DNA from: Nocardia vulneris
GTDB taxonomy: Bacteria; Actinomycetota; Actinomycetes; Mycobacteriales; Mycobacteriaceae
Reading direction: 5' to 3'
Length of the DNA stretch: 64,000 nt
Assembly (NCBI RefSeq): GCF_001613425.1
Contig: NZ_BDCI01000001.1
Coordinates: 248,001 to 312,000 of the forward strand
Within the stretch, counting starts at the first letter, position 1; every line of letters begins with the position of its first letter. Below are positions 7,231 to 16,155 of this stretch, piece after piece. Made by a program: the position numbers and the translations under genes. The notes below the pieces were generated by a model. It was not told where the DNA came from, made no database searches, and saw nothing but the letters and a program-made list of their open reading frames with translations.

Positions 7231-8717
7231 CAGCGCGCCTCGGTGCTCTGGCGCGGGGCCGACGGCGGCCGGGACGCGCGTGGTGGGGTGTGGGCGGGGG
7301 CCGGGCGGTACTCCGCGTCGGGGCACACTCGGAAACCGCTGTCGTCGTGGGTCACGACGAGCTTGTTCGGGCGTGGGCGCATGGACGCGGTCGCCGCGGA
7401 CAGATCCATGTGGTAGGCGGCGGTGTTCGGGAACACCACCAGATCACCGGGCTGCGGCCGATCGGCAAGCCACACTTGATGATTGGTGATCAGATCGCGC
7501 TCCAGACAGAGGCGGCCGGCGAAATACACACCCACCGGGGCACTGTCCGCGACGGTCCGGCCGGCGCCGGGCAGGATGACGGGATCGACCATCACCTCCT
7601 GGTCCGCCGGCGTCACACAGTCCCGGCTGAGATCGAGGTGCACCAGCACGCTGCCGTCGGCGATCTCCTTGACGAACTCGACCTCGGCCACCGTCGCCCC
7701 CGCGTGATCGGCCAGCGCCTTTCCCGGCTCCAGCCACATGTCCAGCAGATTGTCCGAGAGCACCTCGGCGACGGTGCGTCCGCCGTGGCGCTCCAGTGCG
7801 GCGCCGAGCACGTCCTCGAGCAGCGCGGTCGCCGGAATCGTGTTGGCGTACTTGTGGAATACCGGGATCCCGTGCACCGCGCCGTTGGCCACGTGATACC
7901 CGAAGGTGTTGCTGCCCCAGCTCATCGGCGCCCGCAGGCCGAGCAGTGCATCGCGTAGCGCCTGGACGTACTCGTCGAAACGATCGGCGTCGGCGGTGAA
8001 GACCTGCCGGAACCCACCCCCGATATCGACCACCGAGGGCGTGAGGCCCCGCGCATAGCTTTCCTCGATCAGCGACAGGCAGGCGTCGATCGCGCGGACG
8101 CGTTCTCCCGCGTCCCCGGAGTCGAGGTGAAAAGCGAAGCCGAGGAAGGTGATTCGATCCTGATGCGCACAGAGCAGGTCGAAAGCGGCCGCGACCGCGG
8201 ACAGCGGCACGCCGAACCGGCTCACCTGTGCGTCGTGGAATCCGGAAACGCGCAGCAGCACCGGGACGGCGGCCTGCGGCTCGGTGAGTTCGACGATCCG
8301 CCGCAACTCCCACAGATTGTCCACGTTGATCGTCACGCCGCGGGCGATCAGATCACGTAGGAACGCTTCGCCTTTCGGCCCGGTGACCTCGATCCGCATC
8401 GGCCCGAAGCCGGCACCGGCCGCGCTCGCCAGCTCCTGCGGCGAGGCGACATCGATGGCGATCCCAGCCAGCTCGGCGGTGCGGACGAACGCCTGCGACT
8501 GATTGACCTTGTGCGCGTAGCAGATTCGATGGCCGGGCAGCCGCTGTTCGAGCAGCGCGCGGAACCGCCCCAGGTTCTCCGCGAACACCTGCGGAAACAG
8601 CAGATGCACCGGCGAACCGAACCGGCGTACGACCTCGGCGACCGTACCGGGAGTGTCGAGATAGGCGCGTACCAGCGGATGGATCTTCGCGGGTAGCGCC
8701 GGTGGCGCTGCCGTCAT
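7230..8717 (-). CDS. Y4yA-like PLP-dependent decarboxylase-fold enzyme
   Basis: A 495-residue fold-type III (alanine-racemase/diaminopimelate-decarboxylase) PLP protein. The PLP lysine is K70 in CYAHKVNQS, and the VVDIGGGF glycine loop and a C-terminal beta-barrel follow. It is close to what is called the Y4yA family, whose members sit beside cysteine-synthase-like and siderophore-type genes. Some family members act as decarboxylases of carrier-bound or conjugated amino acids; the substrate here cannot be read. The ATG overlaps the stop codon of the HMA-protein gene (ATGA), and its own stop overlaps the next start, so dosage is coupled with both neighbours. The C-terminal ~30 residues are Pro/Ala-rich and poorly ordered. 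Confidence 0.8.
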   Translation of the reverse strand: MTAAPPALPAKIHPLVRAYLDTPGTVAEVVRRFGSPVHLLFPQVFAENLGRFRALLEQRLPGHRICYAHKVNQSQAFVRTAELAGIAIDVASPQELASAAGAGFGPMRIEVTGPKGEAFLRDLIARGVTINVDNLWELRRIVELTEPQAAVPVLLRVSGFHDAQVSRFGVPLSAVAAAFDLLCAHQDRITFLGFAFHLDSGDAGERVRAIDACLSLIEESYARGLTPSVVDIGGGFRQVFTADADRFDEYVQALRDALLGLRAPMSWGSNTFGYHVANGAVHGIPVFHKYANTIPATALLEDVLGAALERHGGRTVAEVLSDNLLDMWLEPGKALADHAGATVAEVEFVKEIADGSVLVHLDLSRDCVTPADQEVMVDPVILPGAGRTVADSAPVGVYFAGRLCLERDLITNHQVWLADRPQPGDLVVFPNTAAYHMDLSAATASMRPRPNKLVVTHDDSGFRVCPDAEYRPAPAHTPPRASRPPSAPRQSTEAR

Positions 8718-10003
8718 ACCGCGGATTCCGACGGCTGAGCGGCGACCGCGTCTTCGGCCGGGGTCTGCGGCTGCTCGGCGACCGGGTTGTAACCGCCGTC
8801 GCGGATCGCCTCGAACGCCCGCGCCCGGTTGCGCGGGCTGCGGAACTCGGCCACCACGCGCTTGCTGATCAGATCGATCTCCACCACCCGGATATCCATC
8901 GACTCGAGCACGCCGCCGATCGTGCGCACGCAGTGCTTGCAGGTCATGTCCGGGACGTAGAACACCTGATCCTCGGCGGTCGCCGCCCGGTCGGCCGTCG
9001 CCTCGCTCAGCTCGGCGCTCACCTCGACCAGCTCGCAGCGGGCGACCAACTGCTCGAACACCGCGACGAAGCGGTCGACCACCACCGGCAGGATGCTGTA
9101 GTGCCCGCCGCCGAGATGGTGCGGCATCGCGGCCAGGCAGGCGGGCCGGGTGCCCGCGGGCAGCAGGGCGTACTGACGGGAGATGAGGTCGAGATCGTCG
9201 TGGTACTTGGCGATCGCCTCGGGAATGGACAGGCCCTCGACGTGGGTGGCGCGCCGCATCACCGTGTGCGCATCGGAGATGGTGGCGTCCTTCATCGCCC
9301 GCAGTGTCGCCACGGTCTCCGCGGAGTACCGGACCGTGCCGTCGGGCTGGGCGATCAGTGTCACCGGGATCATGCCGCGCCGGTACGTGGAAGCCTGCAG
9401 TTCCCAATACCATCGGGTCGCGACCGCGGCGAACAGGCCGGATTCATGTATGCCCCTGGCGAATTCGGCGGCACTGCGATACGGGGTCTGCCTGGCCAGC
9501 AGCGCGTGCTGGGCGAGCGCGCGGCCCGCCGCCTCGATGCCGACCCGGAAGATATCGGTCGGTTCGTGGTCGGTGGTGGTCGCGTCGAGCACCGCGTGCT
9601 CGCGCGGGCCCAGCGCCGAGACACGGTCGGCGAAGGCGCTATTCGCCTCGAACGCGTGCCACAGCGCGAGCACGGTCTCGCGCATGGCGATCGGCACCAG
9701 CGGGCCGAGGCCGTCCGCGCGGAAGTGGCCGGTGTTGGGAATGCCGTCGCTGTCGGTCCAGGTGATCCGGTGCGTCGCGCTGGTCACCTGGTAGGGACGG
9801 CACGGGCGCATGAACCGCTCGAGGTACAGCCGCTGGGAGTAGGTGAGGTGACTGTTCGGCTCGGTATGCAGTGCGGTGCAGGTGTATTCGAAGCGGCGGG
9901 GATCGGGCAGCGATACCGGCGTGCTGAACAGCCCGGGCTGGGCCAGACCCGCCAGCACCCGGGACGCGGCCCTGCGGTCGTAGCGCGGGGTGTCCATGGT
10001 CAT
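8714..10003 (-). CDS. Protein with C-terminal heavy-metal-associated (HMA) domain
   Basis: A 429-residue protein. Residues about 350-410 form an HMA domain of the CopZ/Atx1 type with the metal-binding pair C355/C358 in MTCKHCVRTIGG. The N-terminal ~330 residues match no family I know. They are mostly helical and rich in His and Arg, with patches such as TEPNSHLTYSQRLYL and MPHHLGGGHYSI that could bind a metal or cofactor. The ATG overlaps the stop of the class V aminotransferase gene and is preceded by AGGAGG. The placement between PLP enzymes suggests that a metal ion, perhaps copper, is handled by this pathway, which is inference. Confidence 0.75.
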   Translation of the reverse strand: MTMDTPRYDRRAASRVLAGLAQPGLFSTPVSLPDPRRFEYTCTALHTEPNSHLTYSQRLYLERFMRPCRPYQVTSATHRITWTDSDGIPNTGHFRADGLGPLVPIAMRETVLALWHAFEANSAFADRVSALGPREHAVLDATTTDHEPTDIFRVGIEAAGRALAQHALLARQTPYRSAAEFARGIHESGLFAAVATRWYWELQASTYRRGMIPVTLIAQPDGTVRYSAETVATLRAMKDATISDAHTVMRRATHVEGLSIPEAIAKYHDDLDLISRQYALLPAGTRPACLAAMPHHLGGGHYSILPVVVDRFVAVFEQLVARCELVEVSAELSEATADRAATAEDQVFYVPDMTCKHCVRTIGGVLESMDIRVVEIDLISKRVVAEFRSPRNRARAFEAIRDGGYNPVAEQPQTPAEDAVAAQPSESAV

Positions 10004-11295
10004 GTGACCTCCTCGGCAATCGTCATGACGCACTTGGTGAACCGGTCGATCTCGTCGGCGGTGTTGTAGATGTGCGTGCTGACCCGGACCGAGTCGTCGT
10101 GGCCCGCGGGGTGCTCCTCGGGCGTGACGGTGCAGTGCAGACCGGTCCGGACCAGGAAACCCAACTCGCTCAGCACGAACCCGAGGTCCGCCGCCGAGAT
10201 CCCGTCCAGCGTGAACGAGACGATGCCGTAACCGACCGGGTCGGCCGCGTAGGCGGGGCCCGGGCGGAACTCCAGCCCGCGGATCGGTCGCAGCCCGGCG
10301 ATGAGACGCAACGTCAGCATGCGGTTGTGCGCGGCGATGGCGGCGACGTCGAACGATTCGAGCACCTCGAGCGCGCTGCCGAGCGCGAGGATGCCGGGAA
10401 TGTTGTGCGTGCCGCCCTCGAGTAGTGCGGGCATCGCCGCGGGCACCAGGCCGGCCGCGCTCACCCGCACCCCGGAATTGCCACCGGGCAGGAACGGCAC
10501 GAGCCGATCGTGAACCCGCCTGCGGCAGTAGAGGATTCCGGTGCCCGGTGTACCGAACATCTTGTGCGCGGCGAAGATCGCGAAATCCGCGCCGAGCTCG
10601 GTCACGTCCACCGGCAGATGCCCGCCGCTCTGGCTGCAGTCGAAGCACAGCAGGATCTCGGGGTCGAGCCGGCCGCGCAGTTCCTCCAGGGTGGTCAGCC
10701 CGCCGTACACGTGATGCAGGTGGCTGGTGGTGATCAACCGGGTGCGCGGACCGACCTTGGTCAGGATGTCGGTGGTGTCTGCCGCGCCCGTCGCGGTCAC
10801 CCGGTACGGCACCAGCTCCAGCCGCCGCCCGAACCGGGCGAGCAGGCCGCGCAGGTGATGCCACGGATGCACATTGGACGCGTGATCATGTGGGCTGTAG
10901 AGGATTTCGTCGCCGTCCTCGAGCACCGCCAGACCCCAGGAGAGCGCCACGGCGTTCAGCGCGGCCGTCGCCCCGCCGGTGAAGACCACCTCGTCGGCGT
11001 GCGCGGCGCCGATGAAGGCGGCCGCGCGCTGCCGGATGCGGGTGATCCGCCCGCTCAGGCTGGTGGCCCACGGATAAGTGCCGCGACCGGCATTGGCGGT
11101 GCGCGAGCTGTGATAGTGGTTGATCACGTCGATGACCGGCCGCGGCTTCTGCGTGGTGGCCGCGCTGTCCAGGTACACCTCGGTGGATTCGGCCAGCGCC
11201 GGGAAGAGCTTGCGGACCGCGGCCTGCGCGGGCGCAGCGGAGGACCGCTCAGCCGGTGGTCGCACGACATGCGACCGCGAGGCGTGGGATCGCAA
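10000..11295 (-). CDS. Class V aminotransferase / SufS-like cysteine desulfurase
   Basis: A protein of about 431 residues in the cysteine desulfurase/selenocysteine lyase family. The motif YLDSAATTQKP is near residue 41, the PLP lysine is K245 in FAAHKMFG, and the candidate persulfide cysteine C388 is in RTGLHC, as in SufS. It should release sulfur from cysteine or act on a related amino acid. The start is uncertain: TTG at 11295 has GGAGG about 10 bases upstream, whereas the longer open frame to 11433 would run into the divergent PPOX gene. It is the first gene of the four-gene overlapping operon (desulfurase, HMA protein, Y4yA-like, cysteine synthase-rhodanese). No SufE, SufU or other Suf gene is nearby, which argues against general Fe-S assembly. 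Confidence 0.82.
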   Translation of the reverse strand: MRSHASRSHVVRPPAERSSAAPAQAAVRKLFPALAESTEVYLDSAATTQKPRPVIDVINHYHSSRTANAGRGTYPWATSLSGRITRIRQRAAAFIGAAHADEVVFTGGATAALNAVALSWGLAVLEDGDEILYSPHDHASNVHPWHHLRGLLARFGRRLELVPYRVTATGAADTTDILTKVGPRTRLITTSHLHHVYGGLTTLEELRGRLDPEILLCFDCSQSGGHLPVDVTELGADFAIFAAHKMFGTPGTGILYCRRRVHDRLVPFLPGGNSGVRVSAAGLVPAAMPALLEGGTHNIPGILALGSALEVLESFDVAAIAAHNRMLTLRLIAGLRPIRGLEFRPGPAYAADPVGYGIVSFTLDGISAADLGFVLSELGFLVRTGLHCTVTPEEHPAGHDDSVRVSTHIYNTADEIDRFTKCVMTIAEEVT

Positions 11296-11431
11296 CGTGA
11301 CGCTCCCTCCGAAAAAGCGCTGAGCCGGATGCGCTGGGACGCCCCCAACGATACGCACTTTTCCTGAGGTCTCGAAGGTTTCTCGTGGGCAATGCCTTTC
11401 ACACCACCGGTTTCCGGCTAGTCTGGGGGTC

Positions 11432-11854
11432 ATGGCTTTGACCTTGAAAGAGCGTCAAGAGTTCCTCGCCCAGCCGCATATCGCGGCGTTGTCGGTGGCC
11501 GCGGGCCCCGATCGCGGCCCGTTGACCGTGCCGGTCTGGTATCAGTACACACCCGGCGGTGAGCCGTGGCTGCTCACCGGAGCGGATTCGCAGAAGATGA
11601 GCGCCATCGACGCGGCCGGGCGGTTCACCCTGATGGTGCAGCGCACCGAGCCGAGCGTGCGCTACGTGACGGTGGAGGGGCCGGTCTCGAAGATCACCCC
11701 GATCACCGACGCGCTGCATCACGAGATGGTCGAGCGCTATCTGAGCGGCGACGCGGTCGACGCGTACCTGAAGCAGGCCGCGGACTTCGGTGAACAGGTC
11801 GTGGTCTACCTGCGCCCCGAGCACTGGCTGTCCAAGGACCTCGGCAGCATCTAG
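11432..11854 (+). CDS. PPOX-class (pyridoxamine 5'-phosphate oxidase-like) FMN/F420 protein
   Basis: A 140-residue split-barrel protein of the PNPOx-like superfamily. It has the N-terminal helix LKERQEFLAQPHIAALSVA, the strand pattern PLTVPVWYQY and a conserved basic QRTEPSVRYVTVEG region. In actinobacteria such proteins bind F420 or FMN and reduce small substrates. The gene reads away from the desulfurase operon, and a TAGTCT-like -10 lies about 12 bases before the ATG, so the transcript may have a very short leader. It is convergent with the CBS-domain gene, with ten bases between stops. Confidence 0.85.
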   Translation: MALTLKERQEFLAQPHIAALSVAAGPDRGPLTVPVWYQYTPGGEPWLLTGADSQKMSAIDAAGRFTLMVQRTEPSVRYVTVEGPVSKITPITDALHHEMVERYLSGDAVDAYLKQAADFGEQVVVYLRPEHWLSKDLGSI

Positions 11855-11864
11855 CGCCCTCGGG

Positions 11865-12299
11865 TCAGTACTTGCCCTGCAGGTACTCGACGAGGTGCTG
11901 GCGCTCGGTGGCCAGCTCGGAGATCGCGCTCTTCACCACGTCGCCGATGCTGACGATGCCGACCAGCCTGCCCTCGCCGACCACCGGCAGATGCCGAATC
12001 CGGTGCTCGGTCATGGTGTTTCGCAGGCTGTCCACCTCGTCGTCGGGACCGCAGGTGCGCACGTCGGTGGTCATGATGTCGGCGACCGACGTGTCCAGCA
12101 GCTCGGCGCCGCGCGCGTGCAGGGTGCGCACCACGTCGCGTTCGGAGACGATGCCGACGATCCCGTCACCGTCGGGCGTCACCACCACCGCGCCGATATT
12201 GTGCTCGGCCAGCGTGGCCAGCAGGCTCCGTACCGTCGTATCGGGTGCGACCGTGGCCACGTCGCATCCTTTTCTACGCAAGATCTCGGCTATTCGCAT
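11865..12299 (-). CDS. CBS-domain protein
   Basis: A 144-residue protein made of two CBS repeats (about residues 8-62 and 74-130), with the typical IVGIVSERDVVR and LVGIVSIGDVVK ends. CBS pairs bind adenine nucleotides and sense energy state. Stand-alone pairs are common in mycobacteria and Nocardia, where some belong to hypoxia regulons. It is transcribed alone and convergent with the PPOX gene. No partner is evident. Confidence 0.9.
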   Translation of the reverse strand: MRIAEILRRKGCDVATVAPDTTVRSLLATLAEHNIGAVVVTPDGDGIVGIVSERDVVRTLHARGAELLDTSVADIMTTDVRTCGPDDEVDSLRNTMTEHRIRHLPVVGEGRLVGIVSIGDVVKSAISELATERQHLVEYLQGKY

Positions 12300-12391
12300 G
12301 CTTCACCATCCAGACGTCCGCGCGGCAGTTCCAGGATCCCAAAGTCGAGGTCCCGGTGGCCAGCACGAATCCGTCACGGGTCACGCCGGGG

Positions 12392-13654
12392 TCACAGGCG
12401 ACGGGTGACGCTGCGATCCAGATCGCGGGCGAGCAGGGCGATCGCGGCCTGCGAAATCCCCGCGGAGGTGGCCAGATCGATCGAGGTGAGCTGGGCGATC
12501 CGGCGCAGCCGGTAGTCGACGGTATTCGGGTGCACGTACAGCTGACGTGCGGTGAGCTGCCGGTTCATATCGTTGCCGAGGTAGGCGCGCATGGTCTCGA
12601 ACAGCTCGGGGTGGGCGTCGAGCGGCGCGAGCACGGTGGCGATGCGCCGGGTGGCCGGACCGCCGCGGGTGAGCTGGTACTCCACCGCGAGGTCGGCCAT
12701 TTGATAGAGGCCAGGGGGCTTACCACCGACCCGCACCAGATTGAGCAATTCGTGGGCCTGGTCGGCGGATTCGGGCACCTCGTCGGTATCGCTGGCGACG
12801 ACGGTCGCGGTGAGCGGCACCTCGGCCGCCTCGGCCAGCCGCGCCAATGTCTCTGCGGTCATGGTGGTTTCGCCGTCCTCGCCGATCGGAACCAGCATGG
12901 TGCCGCCCTTGGTGCTGAGCAGCGCCAGCGCGCGCGAGGCGAACACGGTCGCGAGCGCGGATTGCAGCCTGCGTAGCTTGCGCCGGGCCGCGACATGCGC
13001 GTCGACCCGCGGGTCGCGCTCGTCGGCGTGTTCCGAAAGCGACAGCGCGACAACCTGATACGCGTCCGCGATCGGGATGCCGGCCTGCCGGGCGAGCGCG
13101 GAGCTGCCGCGGCCGCTGAGCAGCGCGGAGGCCAGCGTCTGCGTGGCGGTCTGGTGCTCCTTGGCGACGAGATGCTGTTCCTCGACGTAGGCGTCGGCGA
13201 CCGCGGCGGTGACCGCCTCGAGCAGTTCCAGCATGAGATCGCTGGCGACGAGCAGTTCGCGCACGTCGTCGGCCTTCGCGGGCGCGGTGACCAGACCGAA
13301 CGCGATGCGCACGCCCTCGTGGTAGCCGCGCAGAATGGTGCTGAGCGGCACGCCTTCCCGGGCCCACTGCGTGGCCGCCTCACGGACCTCGCCGAGCCGT
13401 TCGTCGCCGGGCACGGCCCGGCGATCGAACATTTCCGCGACCAGGCCCAGGCAGCTGCGGGTGAGTTTCGTGACGTCCCCGCGTAATTGCTCGCCGGGCA
13501 GGGTGCGGCACGGTGCCATGCAGGTGGCGAAATATCCCACCATTCGCGAAGCAACCCGGTCGGTATTTTGTAGCGGCATCGAGGCCGGCCGGCCGCCGAT
13601 TTCGAGCGCTGTGTCGGACGAATCAGCGGAAAGATCCAGCGCGGAGAAGGTCAT
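12392..13654 (-). CDS. RsbR-N/PucR-type transcriptional regulator (paralog 1)
   Basis: A 420-residue regulator. The N-terminal helical domain (about residues 20-170) resembles the RsbRD-type sensor domain, the middle GGDEF-like/CdaR region follows, and the C-terminal PucR helix-turn-helix (about 360-415) contains ARQLYVHPNTVDYRLRRI. I chose the ATG at 13654 because GGAG lies about eight bases upstream. Two paralogs are in this window: 51608-52828, also full length, and 29566-30537, which lacks the DNA-binding domain. Such regulators are strongly expanded in Nocardia, with mostly unknown ligands. The target promoter is not evident. Confidence 0.87.
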   Translation of the reverse strand: MTFSALDLSADSSDTALEIGGRPASMPLQNTDRVASRMVGYFATCMAPCRTLPGEQLRGDVTKLTRSCLGLVAEMFDRRAVPGDERLGEVREAATQWAREGVPLSTILRGYHEGVRIAFGLVTAPAKADDVRELLVASDLMLELLEAVTAAVADAYVEEQHLVAKEHQTATQTLASALLSGRGSSALARQAGIPIADAYQVVALSLSEHADERDPRVDAHVAARRKLRRLQSALATVFASRALALLSTKGGTMLVPIGEDGETTMTAETLARLAEAAEVPLTATVVASDTDEVPESADQAHELLNLVRVGGKPPGLYQMADLAVEYQLTRGGPATRRIATVLAPLDAHPELFETMRAYLGNDMNRQLTARQLYVHPNTVDYRLRRIAQLTSIDLATSAGISQAAIALLARDLDRSVTRRL

Positions 13655-13860
13655 TCGGGTCGCTCCATTGCCACGTCGGGCGGAAAAGAACGGTGCCCGA
13701 ATCGTTCGGCTCACTATACGAAAGGGTGCTGCGCGTGGTGGCTTATCGATGAGATCTATTGGGAGCCTACGACATTATTGAGCCGTCTGGTCATGACCTG
13801 GCACAGTGCACAAGACATTTGGCAGTCACGACGCTACTCTGGCGGAAATAAATCGGGCTG

Positions 13861-14097
13861 CTACTCGTCGTCCAGGCCGGCGGAAAGGTACGCGGCGGCA
13901 GCGAGCCACTGCCGGCATTGCGGGCCGTGGACTTCGTGGGCCGACAATATGTCACGCGCCAGTCGATAGGTGAGGCCCGGCGGTTCGACACCGCAGTCGG
14001 ACACCGGGAACTCCGGTGCAGGACATTGCCGCGGCAGCTCGACGCCGGTGCCGCCGATGACGGCGACCCGGCGGGGAGTCCGGAATGGCTGGCTCAT
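13861..14097 (-). CDS. Small hypothetical protein linked to the DUF397/XRE locus
   Basis: A 78-residue protein starting MSQPFRTPRRVAVIGG. GAGGGG lies 6 bases before the ATG. I do not recognise the family; residues 35-78 look helical. The ribosome-site-to-start region is nearly identical to that inside the gene at 16598-16969 (GGGGCG, then TCGAATGA, then CCA), where the internal start also reads MNQP. Both genes share the same promoter layout and the same 17-bp TGCA element, so they are probably co-regulated relatives. Weak similarity also continues upstream of this ATG, so a longer ancestral form is possible. Confidence 0.6.
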   Translation of the reverse strand: MSQPFRTPRRVAVIGGTGVELPRQCPAPEFPVSDCGVEPPGLTYRLARDILSAHEVHGPQCRQWLAAAAYLSAGLDDE

Positions 14098-14212
14098 TCG
14101 ACCGCCCCTCGCGTGTGGCGTGTGGGGAGGTTGCTGTGTAGGCGCCGCCGGCTCGAACTCCCTGCGTACCTCCCCGATATGGCACCGAGTCTAGGCCGCC
14201 GTCGCTTACAGA

Positions 14213-14229
14213 TGCAAGTACATCTGCAC
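14213..14229. promoter_or_regulatory. TGCA-type operator in the promoter of the 78-aa protein gene
   Basis: The 17-mer TGCAAGTACATCTGCAC also occurs exactly at 17037-17053. On the minus strand it overlaps a -35-like TTGCAT, with TAGACT 18 bases further on. The flanking CAGATG-N6-CATCTG gives it dyad symmetry. It is likely bound by a regulator of the nearby XRE/DUF5753 type, which is inference. Confidence 0.6.
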
Positions 14230-14870
14230 GGACGCCACCGATGAACATGGGGGAACGGGACGGGAAACGCCTTCGCGACGAACTGTCGCGAACCTCGGGG
14301 GCATATCGGGCGAATAGGCCGTGGCGATAGCTGTTCGATGGCACCGGCGGGCGGACGCGCGGGGGGCCCAGGTGTCGTCGGTTGTTCCGGCTGTCTCCGG
14401 GTCGTCGACCCGGCGCGGCCGGTCGATGGTGGACCTGACGCGGGACTTTGCGGGGGATGGGGTCGCTCGATCGGGTCGTCCTCTATATAGGGCGACGCCT
14501 CGGACCGGTCATCGCCGCACCGTGACACGGTCGATCACGGAACGGTCTTCGCCGGGCGTTCGGTAGCTCCGGATGTGCCCCGGACCGCCGGCGCCCGCAG
14601 TGCGGGTAGTGGGCCGATGATGGCTCCGGCGGACGGGTGCAGCGGTCTGGCACGCGCCTGGCGGCACCTCGGAATGGTCGATTCGCGCCCCTGGCGTGCA
14701 TGTCCCACCGGGCCCACCCGTGGTGCGGCCGTTAGGGATTCATGCAGGTCAAGCGGTTGTGAGCCAGGCCGCGCGGTCCGTACCTCCGGGTCGAAACAGG
14801 CTTGCCTCAGATCTCGGACCGAGTGGTCCGAATTAGTAGAGGCGCGGCGGCGAACATCGTGCTATCGTCC
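14230..14870. other. Gene-poor stretch
   Basis: Several open frames cross this region on both strands, but they are Arg/Pro/Ser-rich, lack ribosome sites and give no recognisable protein. I see no RNA gene or mobile element. It separates the promoter of the 78-residue gene from that of the DUF397 gene, and may contain remnants or an unrecognised regulatory RNA. Confidence 0.4.
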
Positions 14871-14879
14871 AAACTGTTG

Positions 14880-14928
14880 GTGCAAATGCAAGAACGTTTG
14901 AGAGTGCAGATGCACGAACCGATTTGCA
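14880..14928. promoter_or_regulatory. TGCA-rich operator cluster upstream of the DUF397 gene
   Basis: Three related half-sites lie within 50 bases: GTGCAAATGCAAG (about 14880-14892), GTGCAGATGCACG (about 14904-14916) and a TTTGCA near 14922-14927. They match the TGCAAGTACATCTGCAC element found at the two neighbouring minus-strand promoters. The cluster ends about 30 bases before the DUF397 start codon, where a bound regulator could block or recruit polymerase. Confidence 0.5.
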
Positions 14929-14957
14929 ACAACTGGCGATACTGAGGAGTGGGGAAC

Positions 14958-15179
14958 ATGTCGGATACAGCCATGAACAAGGTCATCGGAACCTGGCGTA
15001 AGAGCTCGTTCAGCAACCCCAGCGGTAACTGCGTCGAGGTCGCCGAGGCGACCAACGGCCAGGTCGCAGTGCGTAACTCGCGTGATCCGGAGAGCGGTAC
15101 GCTCTTCTACACCCGTCCGGAGATCGACGCGTTCGTGCGCGGCGCGAAGGCGGGGGAGTTCGACTATTTGACGAGCTGA
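14958..15179 (+). CDS. DUF397-domain small protein
   Basis: A 73-residue protein that is almost entirely a DUF397 domain, with the family pattern W+KSSFSNPSGNCVEVA near residue 10 and VAVRNSRDP in the middle. DUF397 proteins are small partners of XRE-DUF5753 regulators in actinobacteria (the Scr1/Scr2-type arrangement) and behave like antagonists or cofactors of the regulator. GAGGAG lies 8 bases before the ATG. The XRE gene follows 88 bases downstream in the same direction. Confidence 0.92.
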   Translation: MSDTAMNKVIGTWRKSSFSNPSGNCVEVAEATNGQVAVRNSRDPESGTLFYTRPEIDAFVRGAKAGEFDYLTS

Positions 15180-15267
15180 GCGGTAGCATTAGCGATCGGT
15201 GCGGTGTGTTTCGCGACAGGTGGTTGTGACACACTGTGGGCAACCTCGAGTATCGGAGACGAACTCA

Positions 15268-16155
15268 ATGATCGCTGAACCCAATGACGATGGTCAGGTC
15301 GATGCCGTTGTCGCAGAACGAGGCCCGACGGTGCTACGCATCGCGCTGGGTGGTCAGCTGCGCAAGCTCCGGGAGAGCAAGAACATCACCCGCGAGGCCG
15401 CCGGCGATGCGATCCGCGGCTCGCACGCGAAGATCAGCCGTCTCGAGTTGGGCCGCACCGGTTTCAAGGAACGCGATATCCGGGATCTGCTGACCCTCTA
15501 CGGTGTCACCGACGCCGAGGAGCGCCAGCGTTTCCTCGAGTTGGCCAGGCAGGCGAACGAGCCCGGGTGGTGGCATCGCTACAGCGACCTGCTGCCCCAG
15601 TGGTTCGGCACGTACCTGGGTCTCGAACAAGCCGCGAGCAAGATCCGCACGTATGAAGCGCATCTTGTTCCGGGACTCCTGCAAACCCCCGAATACGCCA
15701 GGGCAGTGGTGGCGCTCGGGTATGAGGACGCCGACACCGATCGGCGGGTTCAGGTTCGGCAACGCAGGCAGGAAATTCTGCACCGGACCGATCCGCCGGT
15801 CGTGTGGGCGGTGATCGATGAGGCGGCGCTGCATCGGCCCGTCGGTGGGCCGCGCGTGCAACGCGAGCAGCTCGAGCACCTGATCGAACTGGCCCAGCTG
15901 CCCAATGTCACCGTCCAGGTGCTGCCCTATTCGGCGGGCGAACACGCCGCCGCGGGTAGCTCGTTCAGCATTCTGCGCTTCGCCGAGGCCGAACTGCCGG
16001 ACATCGTGTACCTGGAGCATCTGACCAGCGCGCTGTACCTGGACCGCAGGCAGGATCTGGCGCTGTATCTGTCGGTGATGGACCGGCTGAGCGTGCAGGC
16101 CGAGCGGCCGGAGAAGTCGATGGAGATCCTCGCCGGTTACGCCGCCGAACTATGA
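15268..16155 (+). CDS. XRE-family regulator with DUF5753 domain (paralog 1)
   Basis: A 295-residue regulator. The XRE helix-turn-helix spans about residues 28-85 (LRKLRESKNITREAAGDAI, then SHAKISRLELGRTG), and the DUF5753 domain occupies about 105-290. These proteins are the actinobacterial partners of DUF397 peptides, matching the gene just upstream. I start it at ATG 15268 with GGAG about 9 bases before. Homologs regulate development or antibiotic genes in Streptomyces. The paralog at 25053-25991 has no DUF397 gene beside it. Confidence 0.92.
   Translation: MIAEPNDDGQVDAVVAERGPTVLRIALGGQLRKLRESKNITREAAGDAIRGSHAKISRLELGRTGFKERDIRDLLTLYGVTDAEERQRFLELARQANEPGWWHRYSDLLPQWFGTYLGLEQAASKIRTYEAHLVPGLLQTPEYARAVVALGYEDADTDRRVQVRQRRQEILHRTDPPVVWAVIDEAALHRPVGGPRVQREQLEHLIELAQLPNVTVQVLPYSAGEHAAAGSSFSILRFAEAELPDIVYLEHLTSALYLDRRQDLALYLSVMDRLSVQAERPEKSMEILAGYAAEL

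Noticed and set aside
5905..11295. Calling the PLP operon a Suf Fe-S assembly locus or a plain cysteine biosynthesis operon
   Set aside because: There are no sufB/C/D/E/U genes and no cysE. The HMA and Y4yA-like proteins do not fit either role.
14230..14900. Several 60-145-residue frames on both strands in the gap before the DUF397 gene
   Set aside because: They lack ribosome sites, have shadow-like composition and give no family match.
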